A stretch of 64,000 nucleotides of DNA from Spirosoma terrae (lineage in GTDB: Bacteria; Bacteroidota; Bacteroidia; Cytophagales; Spirosomataceae). The notes below the pieces were generated by a model that was not told the DNA's origin, did not search any database, and was given only the letters and a program-made list of their open reading frames with translations. Location: positions 62,001 through 126,000 of the forward strand of contig NZ_JAAFZH010000016.1 in NCBI RefSeq assembly GCF_010435915.1, written 5' to 3'. This document shows, in pieces, positions 45,001 through 54,999 of this stretch (the first letter of the stretch is position 1; each line of letters starts with the position of its first letter). The translations under genes and the position numbers were made by a program.

Positions 45001-48000
45001 ATGTATAACATCATTCGATCCGCTTTACGGAAACCTATTTCGGTGGTTGTGGCGGTGCTGGGACTCCTGTTTTTTTCGGTGATGTCTCTGTTCACCATAC
45101 CCGTCGATATTTTTCCGAACCTTGATCTGCCGACTATCTACGTCGTACAACCCTACGGTGGAATGGCCCCCGACCAAATGGACGGCTTTATCGCCACCCG
45201 CTACCAGGATCACTTTCTGTACGTATCCGGTATCCGCGACATCGACGTAAAAACCATTCAGGGTCTATCGTTGATCAAACTGCAGTTTTATCCCGGCACC
45301 GATATGGCACAGGCAGCCGCCGAGGTAGCCAACAACGTATCGAGGGCGAAAGCCTATATGCCCGAGGGAACAGTGCCGCCCCAGGTGGTCCGATTCGATG
45401 CCAGTTCGGTTCCGGTGGGCCAGCTCGTATTTGAAAGTCCGAGCCGATCTCTGAACGAAATTCAGGATTATGCCTCATCGCGGGTACGACCCATGTTCTC
45501 CCGTATTCCTGGTGTATCGAGCCCTCCCCCATTCGGCGGTAACCAACGTACCATTGTTATCCGGGTCAATCCACAGTCGATACGTAGTTATCAGCTGACA
45601 CCCGAAGAAGTGATTAAATCGATCGTTACCAATAACCAGCCGTCGCCAGCGGGTAATATCCGCATTGGCGATAAGGCGCTGATGACGCCCGTTAACTCGC
45701 TCGTTAAAAAGCCTGAAGACTTCCTGAACATTCCTATTCGGGTTGGTTCAGGGCCAACAGTTTTTGTCCGCGACATCGGTACGGTTGAAGATGGAGCCGA
45801 CGTAACGGTTAGCTACGCGCTGGTCAACGGACGGCGGGCGGTCTACATTCCGGTGGTCAAAAAATCAGATGCCTCTACCCTGGATGTCGTCAATAACATC
45901 CGGAAAGCCATGCCCGAACTTCAGGCCGCCGTACCAGAAGACGTGAAGATTTCGTACGAATTTGACCAGTCTGTCTACGTAACGAATGCTCTGAAAAGTC
46001 TGGTTACCGAGGGGATTTTAGGTGCCGTGCTGACTGGTTTGATGGTATTGTTGTTCCTGCGCGACTGGCGTAGTGTTATTATCGTGGTAACGACTATCCC
46101 GATTTCGATTCTGTCGGCGGTCATTATGCTCAACCTGTTTGGGCAAACGATTAACATAATGACGCTCTCGGGGCTGGCGCTAGCTATCGGGATTCTGGTC
46201 GACCAAGCCACGGTGACGATTGAAAATATTCACCAGCATCTGGAAACGGGGAAACCCAAGGCGGTTGCAATCTGGGATGCCTGTAAGGAAATTGTTTTTC
46301 CCGAATTCCTGATTCTGCTGGCTATTCTGGCGGTGTTTGCGCCTGCATTCGTAATGAGCGGTGTACCACGTTCCATGTTCCTGCCGCTGTCGTTATCCGT
46401 CGGTTTCGCCATGATTGCCTCCTTTTTGCTCTCTCAGACCTTTGTTCCGGTTCTGGCCAACTGGCTCCTGAAAAGTCATCCCGCCCACGAAGCGCCAACG
46501 CTGGCTCTCGATGCGCAGGAACGCCACGCTATTCTTGACGAAGCCGCGCACCCCGCCAAAAATCCAACGGGTTTTGACAAGTTCAAACAACGCTACTCGA
46601 ATTTCCTGGAGAATATTCTTAATCGCCGGGGATTGGTGGTTGGCGGCTATCTGGCAGGCACGATTACTATTATTGTGGTTTGCTTTATGGTTATCGGAAC
46701 TGATATTCTACCACACGGCAATAGTCACCAATTCCAGATGCGTCTGCGCATCCCCGACGGTACGCGCGTAGAACGTACGGAGCTGGCAACCCTGAAAGTA
46801 CTCGATATTATCAAAAGCGAAGTAGGCGCCGAAAACGTAGAAATTTCATCGGCCTACGTCGGAACAGTGCCTTCCAGCTACGGTACGTCTAACATTTTCG
46901 TGTTCAATAGTGGCCCACACGAAGCCGTTTTGCAGGTTTCGCTGAACGAAGAACATTCGGTTAACATGGATGATCTGAAAGAGTCGCTTCGCAAACGGAT
47001 TGCTAAGGATCTTCCGAATGCCGCCATTTCGTTTGAGCCGATTGAGCTGACCGAAAAAATTATGAGTCAGGGTGCTTCAACGCCAATCGAAGTAACGGTT
47101 GCGGCCAAAGACCTGAAAGAAGCCGGACGCTTTGCCAACAAGATTCGCGAGCAGATGGCTAAAATCGACTTCCTGCGGGATGTCCAGATTGCCCAGCCTT
47201 TGTCCTACCCGGTTCTGAACGTAACAATGAACCGCGAACGGGCCGGACAACTAGGCGTTACGTCGACGCAGGTAGCCCGCTCGATGGTAGCCGCTACGTC
47301 GTCGAGCCGCTTTACCGACAAAAACCTGTGGCTCGACGAATCGAAAGGCCTCGCTTATCAGGTTCAGGTGCAGATACCTGAATTTCAAATGAGCAGTACA
47401 AACGATATCGGCAACATTCCGCTACGTAGTGGTGAAATGCATCCGCTCTTATCCGACGTAGCAACCTTTTCGGAAGGAACGGCCCCCGGCGAATATGACC
47501 GGGCCGGGCCAAACCGCCTGGTAACGATAACGGCCAACCTCCAGAAAAAGGACCTGGGATCGGCTCAAAAAGCCGTAGAACTAGCCATTAAAAATGCGGG
47601 AGAACCGCCACGCGGTGTCATTGTCGAAATGGGTGGTCAGACCAATCTGCTGACCGACACCCTGAGTAGCCTGCAAACGGGTCTGCTGGTTGCCATCGTG
47701 ATTATATTCCTGTTGCTGGCGGCTAACTATCAGTCGTTTAAATTATCACTGGTTATTCTTTCGGCCATTCCTGCGGTGGTAGCCGGTGCGTTGCTGATGC
47801 TGTTGGCCTGCGGTGCTACGTTGAATCTCCAATCCTACATGGGTTTGATTATGTCGGTCGGTGTATCGGTTGCCAATGCCATTCTGATGGTGACCAACGC
47901 CGAGAATCTGCGGCTGGAAGTTGGCGATACCCGAAAAGCCGTAGTGCTGGCTGCCAACAGCCGGATTCGTCCTATTCTGATGACCAGTATTGCCATGATT

Positions 48001-48243
48001 GCCGGGATGGTGCCAATGGCATCGGGTCTGGGCGAAGGTGGCGATCAGATTGCACCACTCGGGCAGGCCGTTATTGGCGGTCTGGTCGCTTCCACGTTTG
48101 CGGCTCTATTGATTCTTCCCTGCGTATTTAATCAGCTTCAGGCTAAAGCCAGCATTCAATCGGTATCACTTGACCCGGAAGATCCGGAAAGCAAATTTTT
48201 TGACAAACAACTGACTCCCGCACCAGCGGCCCGATCCATATGA
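45001..48243 (+). CDS. RND multidrug/solute efflux pump (HAE1-like)
   Basis: 1080-residue inner-membrane transporter with twelve expected helices: one at the N-terminus (about 12-32), five near 335-480 and the second half around 545-565 and 870-1050. Periplasmic porter domains lie between. In helix 4 the proton-relay position reads LVDQATVTIEN: the first Asp (D401) is kept but the second (AcrB D408) is Gln (Q402). It drives export through the TolC-like channel upstream, and overlaps the adaptor gene by 4 nt (ATGA). Substrate unknown. Confidence 0.92.
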   Translation: MYNIIRSALRKPISVVVAVLGLLFFSVMSLFTIPVDIFPNLDLPTIYVVQPYGGMAPDQMDGFIATRYQDHFLYVSGIRDIDVKTIQGLSLIKLQFYPGTDMAQAAAEVANNVSRAKAYMPEGTVPPQVVRFDASSVPVGQLVFESPSRSLNEIQDYASSRVRPMFSRIPGVSSPPPFGGNQRTIVIRVNPQSIRSYQLTPEEVIKSIVTNNQPSPAGNIRIGDKALMTPVNSLVKKPEDFLNIPIRVGSGPTVFVRDIGTVEDGADVTVSYALVNGRRAVYIPVVKKSDASTLDVVNNIRKAMPELQAAVPEDVKISYEFDQSVYVTNALKSLVTEGILGAVLTGLMVLLFLRDWRSVIIVVTTIPISILSAVIMLNLFGQTINIMTLSGLALAIGILVDQATVTIENIHQHLETGKPKAVAIWDACKEIVFPEFLILLAILAVFAPAFVMSGVPRSMFLPLSLSVGFAMIASFLLSQTFVPVLANWLLKSHPAHEAPTLALDAQERHAILDEAAHPAKNPTGFDKFKQRYSNFLENILNRRGLVVGGYLAGTITIIVVCFMVIGTDILPHGNSHQFQMRLRIPDGTRVERTELATLKVLDIIKSEVGAENVEISSAYVGTVPSSYGTSNIFVFNSGPHEAVLQVSLNEEHSVNMDDLKESLRKRIAKDLPNAAISFEPIELTEKIMSQGASTPIEVTVAAKDLKEAGRFANKIREQMAKIDFLRDVQIAQPLSYPVLNVTMNRERAGQLGVTSTQVARSMVAATSSSRFTDKNLWLDESKGLAYQVQVQIPEFQMSSTNDIGNIPLRSGEMHPLLSDVATFSEGTAPGEYDRAGPNRLVTITANLQKKDLGSAQKAVELAIKNAGEPPRGVIVEMGGQTNLLTDTLSSLQTGLLVAIVIIFLLLAANYQSFKLSLVILSAIPAVVAGALLMLLACGATLNLQSYMGLIMSVGVSVANAILMVTNAENLRLEVGDTRKAVVLAANSRIRPILMTSIAMIAGMVPMASGLGEGGDQIAPLGQAVIGGLVASTFAALLILPCVFNQLQAKASIQSVSLDPEDPESKFFDKQLTPAPAARSI

Positions 48244-49376
48244 AACCTCTCTTAAGACTTGTTTGGCCGGTATCGCTTATGGCTGGTATCGCTGCCTGCT
48301 CATCATCAGGCAACGACAAGGCCCATGAAACGGCTAAAGAACCGGAAGCCTCTACAGTTGCGCTGGCAACGGTTCAGGCAATGCAGCCTAGCAAACGCGT
48401 TACGTTGCCGGGCGAATTAAAACCCTGGAATCGGGTAAATATATATGCCAAAGTCAAAGGATTCGTGCGCGAGATTCCAGTCGACAGAGGTACGTTTGTT
48501 CGTAAAGGCCAGTTGCTGGCCCGATTGGAGGCCCCAGAAGTATTATCTGAACTCAGTCAGGCACAGGCCCAGTTACAGGCTCAGGAAGCCGCGCTGGTTG
48601 AACAAACCACTCGGGCACGTGCCAGCCGACTAATCTACAACCGGATTTTGCAAACGGCCAAGATGGAAGGGGCCGTTTCAGCCAACGAGCTGGACCAGGC
48701 GCAAATAAAAATGCAGGCCGACAGTGCTATGGTTGCCGTATCGAAAGGAACAGTTCAGGCGGCCCGGTCAAACTATCAGGCTAAAAGTGAGCTTCGTCAA
48801 TACCTGACCATTACGGCTCCATTCGATGGGATGATTACCGAACGTAACATCAGCCCAGGAGCCCTGGTTGGTGCGGGCGATAGTGGCAAACCACTCTTCG
48901 TACTGGAAGATAGCCGTACGCTCCGTTTAACGGTGGCCATACCGGAAAACTTTGCCAATCAGCTACGTAGCAAAAGCAACGTATCGTTTACCGTCAACGC
49001 AATGCCTGAGCGTCTGTTTAATGCCCGACTGGCCCGTAGCGCTGAAAGTCTGGTAGAAGCCAATCGGGCAATGATGGCCGAATTCGACGTTAATAATGCC
49101 GCGCACGAACTAAAATCAGGCATGTATGCCGAAGTAACCCTGCCCGTAGAGCGCTCTGGCCGTACCCTGTTTGTGCCTACTACGTCTGTCGTTAGTTCAA
49201 GCGAGAAGATGTTTGTTATTCGGGTTAACAATAGCCATGCACAGTGGGTGTCGGTCCAAAAAGGTAATGTTGTCGATAGCCTGGTTGAAGTGTTTGGTGA
49301 GTTGAAACAGGGGGAACCCATCGTGAAAGTGGCAACCGAAGAAATCCGGGATGGTCAGACGGTTAAAGCTCATTAA
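48240..49376 (+). CDS. RND efflux periplasmic adaptor lipoprotein
   Basis: 378 residues. The N-terminus has a signal with the lipobox GIAAC (C20), so it should be a lipoprotein. The membrane-fusion-protein pattern follows: an early beta-barrel segment (KRVTLPGELKPWNRVNIYAKVKGFV), a coiled-coil hairpin (about 95-160; QAQAQLQAQEAALVEQTTRAR) and a beta-barrel domain ending before the C-terminus. It bridges the pump and the TolC-like channel. ATGA overlap with the pump gene implies coupled translation. Confidence 0.93.
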   Translation: MKPLLRLVWPVSLMAGIAACSSSGNDKAHETAKEPEASTVALATVQAMQPSKRVTLPGELKPWNRVNIYAKVKGFVREIPVDRGTFVRKGQLLARLEAPEVLSELSQAQAQLQAQEAALVEQTTRARASRLIYNRILQTAKMEGAVSANELDQAQIKMQADSAMVAVSKGTVQAARSNYQAKSELRQYLTITAPFDGMITERNISPGALVGAGDSGKPLFVLEDSRTLRLTVAIPENFANQLRSKSNVSFTVNAMPERLFNARLARSAESLVEANRAMMAEFDVNNAAHELKSGMYAEVTLPVERSGRTLFVPTTSVVSSSEKMFVIRVNNSHAQWVSVQKGNVVDSLVEVFGELKQGEPIVKVATEEIRDGQTVKAH

Positions 49377-49735
49377 CTATCTCTCTGTATTTTTTCAATC
49401 AACACCCCGTCAGTCAAGTACTTGCGGGGTGTTTTGTTTTTAGGCTAAACCTTCTCCAACTGTTACACTCTAAACAAAATGAATAAGTTGCTGAATACCT
49501 GGAATAGAACGCTGATTGTTAAGATCGTTATGATTAATTATGATTTATTCGACCCTGTCCACCATTATTCTATCCCATTTTTTCTCCAGTAAGATCAGCG
49601 TAAACCATAGTAATCATAACAATCTGTGTTCTATTGTCTTTTGATAATTTCACACAATCACTTTTCAGTCTGCGAAAGCAAACACCCACTGATTTGCGTT
49701 TATATCACACGATCAATGAACCCTTTTACCAACAT
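49377..49735. other. AT-rich intergenic region after the efflux operon
   Basis: This 359-bp spacer contains the operon terminator at its left end. Around 49593-49635 there is a GATCAGCGTAAAC sequence followed by CAATCTGTGTTC, which resembles short dispersed intergenic repeats and shares ATC(A/G)GCGTAA with the large inverted repeat at 22705-22810. I saw no gene or RNA in it. Confidence 0.4.
49401..49433 (+). terminator. Terminator of the efflux operon
   Basis: A 9-bp stem AACACCCCG/CGGGGTGTT (49401-49409 with 49425-49433) is followed by a T-rich tract. Confidence 0.8.
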
Positions 49736-50191
49736 ATGACTGCGTTCCGCTTCTCAACGTTTCTGGTAATCCTACTCATTACGCTTACGGGTTATGTTCC
49801 TCAACCTGATAATGCCGATGCCCTGGTTGGTCGATGGCTTAGCGCACGCAAAAAGAATCAGGTTGAAATTTACAGGCAGGGCAATAAGTATTATGGCAAG
49901 CTGGTCTGGATGGCTGAACCCGACGACCCATCTACGAAAAGACCGAAACTTGACCGTCAGAATCCAGACGAAAAACTACGGAACCGGCCGTTGATGCACA
50001 TGGATATTATGACCAATCTGGTCTATAAAGGCAACAATTCATGGGTAGGTGGTCAGATTTATAATCCGGAAGATGGGAAAACATACGACTGCGATATAAC
50101 CATGAAAGATGCCAATGCCATCAACCTGCATGGCTACGTCATGGGGATTCCGCTACTGGGCAAAACCAGTACGTGGACCCGAATTAAATAA
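49736..50191 (+). CDS. DUF2147 exported protein
   Basis: 151 residues from the ATG at 49736, which starts a signal-like hydrophobic stretch (STFLVILLITLTGYV); the frame extends to 49634 without a signal. The mature part has the DUF2147 features ALVGRWLSARKKNQVEIYRQG and GGQIYNPEDGKTYDC with GYVMGIPLLGKTSTW. Bacterial members are small secreted beta-barrel proteins of unknown function. The NTF2-like gene follows 14 nt later. Confidence 0.85.
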   Translation: MTAFRFSTFLVILLITLTGYVPQPDNADALVGRWLSARKKNQVEIYRQGNKYYGKLVWMAEPDDPSTKRPKLDRQNPDEKLRNRPLMHMDIMTNLVYKGNNSWVGGQIYNPEDGKTYDCDITMKDANAINLHGYVMGIPLLGKTSTWTRIK

Positions 50192-50205
50192 ATCTCACAC
50201 CCACT

Positions 50206-50574
50206 ATGGAAGAGATCATTCTAGGCTACATTGACGCCTACAACAATAAAGATGTACCCGCCATGGTAGCGCTGCTAGATGAGCAGATCATCTTTGAAAA
50301 CGTTTCTAATACGTCTGGGGTAATGCAGCTCAATTCCAGACAGGAATTTGAGCAATTGGCACTACAATCTGTCAACTATTTCTCTGAGCGCAAGCAAATT
50401 GTCCGCTTTCTCGTGCAGGGCGCGGAGGCTGCTGCCGTCGAAATTGACTACGTTGCTACGTTAGCCCAGGACCTTCCCAACGGGTTAAAAGCCGGTCAGC
50501 AGCTACAACTTCGGGGAGTAAGTATTTTCGAAGTGAAGCAGGGAAAAATTAGTCGCATCAGCGACTATAGCTAA
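50206..50574 (+). CDS. NTF2-like (SnoaL) protein
   Basis: 122 residues of the SnoaL/NTF2 fold: an N-terminal helix (EEIILGYIDAYNNKDVPAMVALL) and the beta-sheet around LRGVSIFEVKQGKISRISDYS. Such small proteins bind small ligands or act as isomerases or hydrolases; the substrate cannot be inferred. It is probably co-transcribed with the DUF2147 gene, 14 nt upstream. Confidence 0.82.
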   Translation: MEEIILGYIDAYNNKDVPAMVALLDEQIIFENVSNTSGVMQLNSRQEFEQLALQSVNYFSERKQIVRFLVQGAEAAAVEIDYVATLAQDLPNGLKAGQQLQLRGVSIFEVKQGKISRISDYS

Positions 50575-50677
50575 ACCGAGACGGATAAAAACTAATGAAC
50601 TTATCGGTACAATTCGTTATCAATCATTGAATTATTTTGTAAATTCGATGTTCTTTTGGTAGCAAATTTATGTACTC

Positions 50678-52573
50678 ATGATTGAAAGACCCCTTACAGA
50701 CTGGTTGCCTCTGACAATGAAAGAAGTCGAAAAAAGAGGCTGGGATGAGGTGGATATTGTGTTGGTGTCGGGGGATGCCTATGTTGACCATCCAGCCTTT
50801 GGAACCGCTGTGATTGGCCGCATCATGGAGAGCGAAGGTTTTCGGGTTGCTATTATCGCCCAACCGAACTGGAAAGACGATCTGCGTGATTTCAAAAAGT
50901 TTGGGCGTCCTAAATATTTCTTTGGCGTAACGGCGGGTTGTATGGACTCGATGGTCAATCACTATACGGCCAACAAACGGTTACGTTCCAACGATTCTTA
51001 TACGCCGGGTGGTGAAGCTGGTTTCCGTCCCGACTACGCTACCATTGTTTATAGCCAGATTCTTAAAACAATTTACCCCGACGTACCGGTTTTGCTCGGT
51101 GGTATTGAAGCGTCGCTGCGTCGGGTAACGCACTACGACTATTGGCAGGATCAGCTTATGCCATCGATTCTGGTCGATTCGGGGGCCGATATGCTGGTGT
51201 ACGGAATGGGCGAACAGCCCCTCCGCGAAATTCTGAAACTCGCCCAGAAAGGTGTACCGTTTTCGTCGATGCGGAACATCAATCAGGTGGCATTTATGCA
51301 CAACAATCAAACCGAACTCCGGGATTATAATAACTGGAACACGGTTGCTCTGGCCAGCCATGAAGAGTGTCTGGAAGACAAAATAAAATACGCAGCCAAC
51401 TTTAAGATTGTTGAAGTAGAATCGAATAAGTGGCAGGCGAACCGGATTACCCAAAAAGTGGGCGATCAGGTGCTGGTGATCAATCCGCCATTTAAAACGA
51501 TGGACGAAGCCGAAATCGATAAATCGTTCGATTTGCCTTACACCCGTCTCCCTCATCCGAAATACAAAAAGCGTGGGCCAATTCCGGCCTATGACATGAT
51601 CAAGTTCTCGGTCAATATGCACCGGGGCTGTTTTGGCGGTTGTAGTTTCTGTACGATTTCAGCGCACCAGGGCAAATTTATTGCATCACGTAGCGAAAAA
51701 TCGGTGCTAAAAGAAGTGGATGAAATCACGAAGCATCCTGAATTTAAAGGCTACATTTCGGATTTGGGCGGTCCATCGGCCAATATGTATAAAATGAAGG
51801 GCAAAGACGAAGCGATCTGCGCCCGCTGTCAGAGTCCAAGCTGTATTCACCCCGTTATCTGTTCGAACCTCGATACGTCGCATAAACCGTTAACGGAACT
51901 GTATCGGAAGGTAGATGCGAATCCAGCCATCAAAAAAGCATTTGTTGGATCGGGCGTTCGGTATGATCTACTGGTCGATGATTTCAATAAAAACAATGAA
52001 GACGGCAACCACGACGAATATATGGAGCAACTGACAACGCGCCACGTATCGGGCCGACTGAAAGTAGCTCCTGAACATACCTCCGACGATACGTTACGGA
52101 TCATGCGGAAACCATCGTTCAAGTATTTCAAAACGTTTAAAAAGAAATACGACAAGATTCAGGAAAAACACAACCTCAAACAGCCACTGATTCCGTACTT
52201 TATCTCGTCGCATCCGGGTTGTGAAGAACAGGACATGGCGAATCTGGCCGCTGAGACTAAAGACATGGGCTTCCAGCTCGAACAGGTTCAGGACTTTACG
52301 CCGACACCAATGACGGTGGCCGAGGTCATTTACTATTCGGGAGTTCACCCTTACACGTTGAAGCCGGTTAGGACGGCCAAAACCCGCGAGGAGAAACAAG
52401 CGCAGAACCGCTACTTCTTCTGGTACAAGGCCGAACACAAAGACTGGATACGGAATCGGCTTAACAAACTCAATCGCCCCGATTTGGTTGACCGTCTTTT
52501 GGGTAGCCCCAAGAAAGAAAACACGGGTAAACCCAAACAGTCAGGAAAGTTTTCTGGTAAAAAGAGACGATAA
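50678..52573 (+). CDS. YgiQ-family radical SAM protein
   Basis: 631 residues. After an N-terminal domain (WDEVDIVLVSGDAYVDHPAFG) the radical SAM cluster motif CFGGCSFC gives C318, C322 and C325. The C-terminal part has the YgiQ segments HPGCEEQDMANLA and VQDFTPTPMTVAEVIYYSG. The family binds SAM and an iron-sulphur cluster; the reaction is unknown. The last 25 residues are Lys/Gly/Ser-rich (KQSGKFSGKKRR). A terminator follows directly. Confidence 0.9.
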   Translation: MIERPLTDWLPLTMKEVEKRGWDEVDIVLVSGDAYVDHPAFGTAVIGRIMESEGFRVAIIAQPNWKDDLRDFKKFGRPKYFFGVTAGCMDSMVNHYTANKRLRSNDSYTPGGEAGFRPDYATIVYSQILKTIYPDVPVLLGGIEASLRRVTHYDYWQDQLMPSILVDSGADMLVYGMGEQPLREILKLAQKGVPFSSMRNINQVAFMHNNQTELRDYNNWNTVALASHEECLEDKIKYAANFKIVEVESNKWQANRITQKVGDQVLVINPPFKTMDEAEIDKSFDLPYTRLPHPKYKKRGPIPAYDMIKFSVNMHRGCFGGCSFCTISAHQGKFIASRSEKSVLKEVDEITKHPEFKGYISDLGGPSANMYKMKGKDEAICARCQSPSCIHPVICSNLDTSHKPLTELYRKVDANPAIKKAFVGSGVRYDLLVDDFNKNNEDGNHDEYMEQLTTRHVSGRLKVAPEHTSDDTLRIMRKPSFKYFKTFKKKYDKIQEKHNLKQPLIPYFISSHPGCEEQDMANLAAETKDMGFQLEQVQDFTPTPMTVAEVIYYSGVHPYTLKPVRTAKTREEKQAQNRYFFWYKAEHKDWIRNRLNKLNRPDLVDRLLGSPKKENTGKPKQSGKFSGKKRR

Positions 52574-52605
52574 AATCGGTAGTTACTTTTGATTTTCGCC
52601 TATTC

Positions 52606-52632
52606 AGCCCAGCTAAAAGCTGGGCTTTTTTT
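52606..52632 (+). terminator. Terminator after the YgiQ gene
   Basis: AGCCCAGCT pairs with AGCTGGGCT around AAA (52606-52614 with 52618-52626), followed by a T run. Confidence 0.85.
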
Positions 52633-52751
52633 ACGGCCTTTTCCTTAGAACCGAAACGCGATTTCTAAAAAAATAAAAATCCTGAATGGCCATTCACCTT
52701 TCGGCCAATAGCTCGATAAATGAAAAAACTCACATTTCTATTTATCGATCT

Positions 52752-54779
52752 ATGAAAAATAACTACCACAAACGAATCATCGCCGGGTGGCTGATTCTTG
52801 TCTGGCTGCTAGGCGTAACATCCACGGTACTGGCACAGTCAGTCCCTCCTGTTTATTGGCAGCGTACGCTTGACCGGACTATTCTGCCGATAGAGTTCCG
52901 ATCAGAACTCGTCCTTTCACTATCGATGGCTCGTACTACGGATGGAGGCTGTGTTGTTGTGTCGCAATCGGCTTTTACCGGTAAGCCTTTTATCACGAAG
53001 TTAGGGCCAGGCGGCAACGTACTATGGACCACATCGCTGGCAACGTTTGGTACGCCCTATAGCGTACAAACAACTACAACGGGCGACTTTCTGATTGTCA
53101 GTAATTCGGATTCTAATCCTGCCAATATTATACTGACCAAAATTGGCGCTGACGGAGCACTTCTTCTTAATCAATACCTACCGTTACCTGTTGACAACAA
53201 CCTACAGCGAACAGTACGAGATCTGATTCCTTCGCCCGATGGCGGTTTCCTGATTGCCGGATACGAGTCGACGTTAAATACGCCCAGAGTCCGCCTGGAT
53301 GTTCTGCTCGTGAAACTGGATAAAGACCTAACGCTAAAATGGGCAAAACGGTATGCGGGTAGCGAAAGTACGTTTTTGTTTAAGGCGAATCGGGCTGCGG
53401 ATGGTGGCTACGTAATCAATAGTACCACCAACTCTCCTGACATAACGGGTAACTTGAATCCGAATTATAATCTGATCTACAACTTTAAAGTCGATGAAGA
53501 AGGTAACGTAATGTGGCAGCGCATGGGCAACGAGCAGTCTCTTTTCAGAGATTTCGTACCAACTGCTACGGGCTATTACGCCATAGGAATGTCTACGTTA
53601 AGCGGGTTATCGGTGATGAAGTTCGACCAGAAAATGAACATGACTCGGCTCGCGCGACTATCTGACTCTAACCTGACCGACAATCAGGAACGAATTGCCG
53701 TACGCGCTACGCCCGATGGTGGCTGTATTGTGGTCGACAATTATATCAATAGCAATAATGGCTCCCGCGACTATCGTATTACAAAGTATAATCAGAACCT
53801 GGAAATTGATTGGCAGGAAAAAGGGGGCGGCCTTGGTGACGATGAGGCTCGTATCGTGAACGTGAATGATGATGGTACTTATTTTATTGCTGGCAGTACG
53901 AATTCAGAGGGGTTATTTGGCCGTGTTGAGGGTAGTAAGCTTGCCACGATCTGGGTTCGTAAACAAGCGTCCAGTTTGCTATTGACTCAACCCACTTACA
54001 ATTGCGCAACAGGCGTCATTACGTTCAATACATCCGGGGGCGACGGCTCGCCCATCACCTACTTTGCTCCAGGTATTTCACGGACTTCGGTCACCAGCAA
54101 TACGGGTATTGTTGAGCAGGGGCTACGTAACGACCCCAAACCCATATTGATTCAGGCCACCCAAAGAGGCCAGACGGTCAGCTACGTTTTTGATTTAAGA
54201 AAATACCTGGAAACCTCGTGTGGCACCGATCAGCAACCAACAGATGGTAAGCAATTGATCCTACTAGCTCCTACTTTTAATTGCACTAGCGGGGCCATTA
54301 CGTTCAATACGTCCGGGGGCGACGGCAGCCCTGTTGAGTTCATGGCAATCGGTATAACCGGCTGGACAACCAACCCAAATCAATACGTCGATAAGGAAAG
54401 TCGTACAGCGAATGATGTAAAACCTTTCACACTCATGGCACGCCAAAACGGCCAGGTTGTCAGTTACACCTGGGATTTAAAAGCAGCTTGTGGACGCGCA
54501 AGAATTGGAGCCGAAGAGGTCCGAGCAAAATTGCAGGTTCATGTCCTTGGTAATCCCGTTGAGGGTGAGATAGCAGAGATCGATATTGTCAACGCGTTGG
54601 GCCAGAACGTACAGATAAATCTACTGGACTTGCAGGGAAAACCCTTATTCCATCACTCCATCCCGGAAGCCGGAGAGTCGGAGCGGCTCCGTATTCCAAT
54701 CAGGGGAGCCAGTGGACTACTGCTACTAGACGTATCGACTGCAACGGACAGACAGCAACTAAAACTTCTGAAACGTTAG
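52752..54779 (+). CDS. Secreted propeller-like protein with type IX sorting-like C-terminus
   Basis: 675 residues from the ATG at 52752, which starts a signal peptide ending at VLAQ; the frame extends to 52686. The first 400 residues show repeated SPDGGFLIAG-type units (TTDGGCVVV, SPDGGFLIAG, AADGGYVI, TPDGGCIVVD), typical of secreted beta-propeller proteins. Two about 90-residue repeats (TYNCATGVITFNTSGGDGS and TFNCTSGAITFNTSGGDGS) follow. The last 75 residues (VNALGQNVQINLLDLQGK to the LLKR end) look like a type IX sorting domain. Function unknown; probably cell-surface or extracellular. Confidence 0.75.
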   Translation: MKNNYHKRIIAGWLILVWLLGVTSTVLAQSVPPVYWQRTLDRTILPIEFRSELVLSLSMARTTDGGCVVVSQSAFTGKPFITKLGPGGNVLWTTSLATFGTPYSVQTTTTGDFLIVSNSDSNPANIILTKIGADGALLLNQYLPLPVDNNLQRTVRDLIPSPDGGFLIAGYESTLNTPRVRLDVLLVKLDKDLTLKWAKRYAGSESTFLFKANRAADGGYVINSTTNSPDITGNLNPNYNLIYNFKVDEEGNVMWQRMGNEQSLFRDFVPTATGYYAIGMSTLSGLSVMKFDQKMNMTRLARLSDSNLTDNQERIAVRATPDGGCIVVDNYINSNNGSRDYRITKYNQNLEIDWQEKGGGLGDDEARIVNVNDDGTYFIAGSTNSEGLFGRVEGSKLATIWVRKQASSLLLTQPTYNCATGVITFNTSGGDGSPITYFAPGISRTSVTSNTGIVEQGLRNDPKPILIQATQRGQTVSYVFDLRKYLETSCGTDQQPTDGKQLILLAPTFNCTSGAITFNTSGGDGSPVEFMAIGITGWTTNPNQYVDKESRTANDVKPFTLMARQNGQVVSYTWDLKAACGRARIGAEEVRAKLQVHVLGNPVEGEIAEIDIVNALGQNVQINLLDLQGKPLFHHSIPEAGESERLRIPIRGASGLLLLDVSTATDRQQLKLLKR

Positions 54780-54792
54780 TCGTTCAAGAACG

Positions 54793-54821
54793 AAGCCCGA
54801 CCCTGATTCAGGGCCGGGTTT
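54793..54821 (+). terminator. Terminator between the secreted protein and the FHA operon
   Basis: AAGCCCGACCCT pairs with AGGGCCGGGTTT (one mismatch) around GATTC and is followed by TTTT. Confidence 0.8.
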
Positions 54822-54999
54822 TTTCGTGATTTACTCTTTATCAGGACTTAAGATAGAGCCAAACATCGCAACAAAACAACTACATTTATTAATATATTCC
54901 TCGCAGCCATACCGGATACAAAATATTAGCGATAAGATTGGGTCTACGTTGTTAAATTGCACGATCCATCCATCGTCATTTTCTCGACAATTCTCTACT

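Noticed and set aside
50981-51622. 213-residue minus-strand frame inside the radical SAM gene
   Set aside because: It is antisense to a well-conserved YgiQ-type gene and has no motif of its own.
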